Translations under genes and position numbers: made by a program
NCBI GenBank assembly: GCA_016758965.1
Contig: JAEPRB010000087.1
Coordinates: 62,001 to 126,000 of the forward strand
Source of the DNA: Circinella minor
Taxonomy: Eukaryota > Mucoromycota > Mucoromycetes > Mucorales > Lichtheimiaceae
Direction of reading: 5' to 3'
Length of the DNA stretch: 64,000 bases
The notes under the pieces: model-generated
The model's database searches: none
Told to the model about the DNA's origin: nothing
What the model saw: only the letters and a program-made list of their open reading frames with translations
Shown: piece by piece, positions 63,025 through 64,000 of the stretch
Numbering within the stretch: the first letter of the stretch is position 1
Layout: each line of letters opens with the position of its first letter

Positions 63025-64000
63025 TTATTGAACACTGAATTCGGGTGATTCCCAAACATGCCAGTCTTTTTTAATGTTATGATCACCGAAAATGCGCAAA
63101 GCAGATAGTCGTATACGATATCTACCTCTAGATACAGATCTATAACTCGCTTGACGTCGTGGAGATGACGAAGCATGAATACCACCTCGCCACTCATAAA
63201 CATACTTGTGATTCTCTTTTGTGTGATCATTACGTGGAAGCCAAACGCCATGAATACCAGGTAGTGAACCAACTGATACATTACTAGCAGCATCTAACAA
63301 CTCTGCTTTGAAAATTCTTGTAGGATTGGCGATTCGTACATACAAAAATAGACTGTCACGTCTTTTAAAGTTGTATATCCTGCTTTGCATTGTGGTACTA
63401 CCATAATAGTCACCGATAAAAGGAAATTCATTCTAAACAATAGAGGAATATATATGTATTTTATAAAGTCAACATTTTTTTTTCTTGTTGCTGCATAATT
63501 AAGTAATTTAAATGTTTGTGTATTACCGAAACATCAAAAATTGGGAGGTCGTATTGGTTCCCAAGAGATCCAAAATATGGTACCCGAGAAGATGACGCTG
63601 AATTGTTGGATGATAATTCAATATATCCACCATATAGCATGTGCTCTGTTATATTTTCTTGTGGTGGATCAAAATAAACATTAACTGAGATTTTTTTATT
63701 TCCTTCAATTATAAACTTGGTTTGATCAAATGTTACAGATGCATGGGTATTTTTATAGTTTGGTGCCGTCACAGGAACAGCGCTTGGGTGTAAATTGAAG
63801 CCTAAAAACCATATAGTGTGTTATTACGTTCTGCTATCTAAATAATAATAATACATAATACCTACCTTCAATAGATGTAGCAGGAAGATGTGAAAGTTGA
63901 AATGTATCAGTATTGGGAGATAAGTTTCGAATAGTTAAAGTTATATTGCGTTGGAAATGAGCAGTATCATTTAATGCTATTTTGTATGGTTCAATTTGAA
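63025..64000 (-). CDS. C-terminal part of a secreted subtilisin-like protease (S8)
   Basis: Three exon pieces: (64000)-63866, 63801-63527, 63432-63025; the 5' end and catalytic triad lie beyond the right edge. The visible ~272 residues match the Fn3-like (DUF1034 type) and following beta-rich regions of fungal Vpr-like subtilases. KIALNDTAHFQRNITLTI is the typical NDT-x-H strand; NISVNVYFDPP-like (ISVNVYFDPP) and LYGGYIELSS follow; then VPYFGSLGNQYDLPIFD, a common end of that domain. The C-terminus has WRGGIHASSSPRRQASYR and HVWESPEFSV, a beta-sandwich. In the family these domains hold substrate or stabilise the enzyme outside the cell. No anchor follows, so the protein is likely secreted. 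Last exons only; activity cannot be judged here. Confidence 0.85.

Overview
The window looks like nuclear DNA of a filamentous fungus, most likely Mucoromycota (Mucorales-like). Genes carry many short introns (mostly 50-150 bp) with GTAAGT-like donors and TAG/CAG acceptors. Intergenic DNA is extremely AT-rich with long homopolymers, proteins carry poly-Q/N/S tracts, and upstream regions contain long CT tracts. This is inference from style and gene content; no rRNA or organelle gene is present to fix the taxon. One assembly gap (N) lies at 27349-27792.

Layout. 1-4.2 kb: the 3' end of a Ser/Thr-rich membrane-associated protein (+) facing a seven-helix receptor with a long Q/N-rich tail (-). 4.2-12.7 kb: gene-poor AT-rich DNA. 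12.7-23.4 kb: three plus-strand genes, an MSSP/RBMS-type two-RRM protein, the TFIIH helicase XPB/Ssl2 and a Sel1-repeat protein. 23.4-32 kb: gene-poor DNA with two Helitron-like elements joined head to tail, a decayed Pif1-type helicase and the gap. 32-35.6 kb: a universal-stress-protein-domain gene and an MFS sugar transporter. 35.6-41.3 kb: gene-poor DNA holding a 2.3-kb element with inverted termini. 41.4-51.4 kb: a small hydrophobic protein, a Kelch-type one-span membrane protein (-), a mucin-like one-span cell-surface protein, a DAO-family flavoenzyme and an SCP2 protein ending in a peroxisomal AKL signal (-). 51.4-54.9 kb: gene-poor. 54.9-64 kb: an EXPERA/emopamil-like membrane protein, a 97-residue unknown (-), a Gfo/Idh/MocA oxidoreductase (-), the mRNA export factor Rae1/Gle2 (-) and the 3' end of a secreted subtilase (-).

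Most genes are independent housekeeping, transport or surface functions; I see no biosynthetic cluster. Three genes belong to gene expression: XPB in transcription and repair, Rae1 in mRNA export, and the RBMS-like RNA binder.

The most novel-looking object is the element at 38787-41121. It has imperfect inverted termini of about 80 bp that contain CGTCCA boxes at exact 11-bp spacing. It encodes a broken protein with a separate N-terminal domain and a serine-recombinase-like C-terminal part, plus a second, intact 92-residue copy of the N-terminal domain alone. The architecture recalls IS607-type recombinases, but the inverted termini and the stand-alone N-domain do not fit that family.

Exon boundaries were placed by hand from splice signals and reading-frame continuity. 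For each multi-exon gene read from start to stop the summed exon length is a multiple of three.
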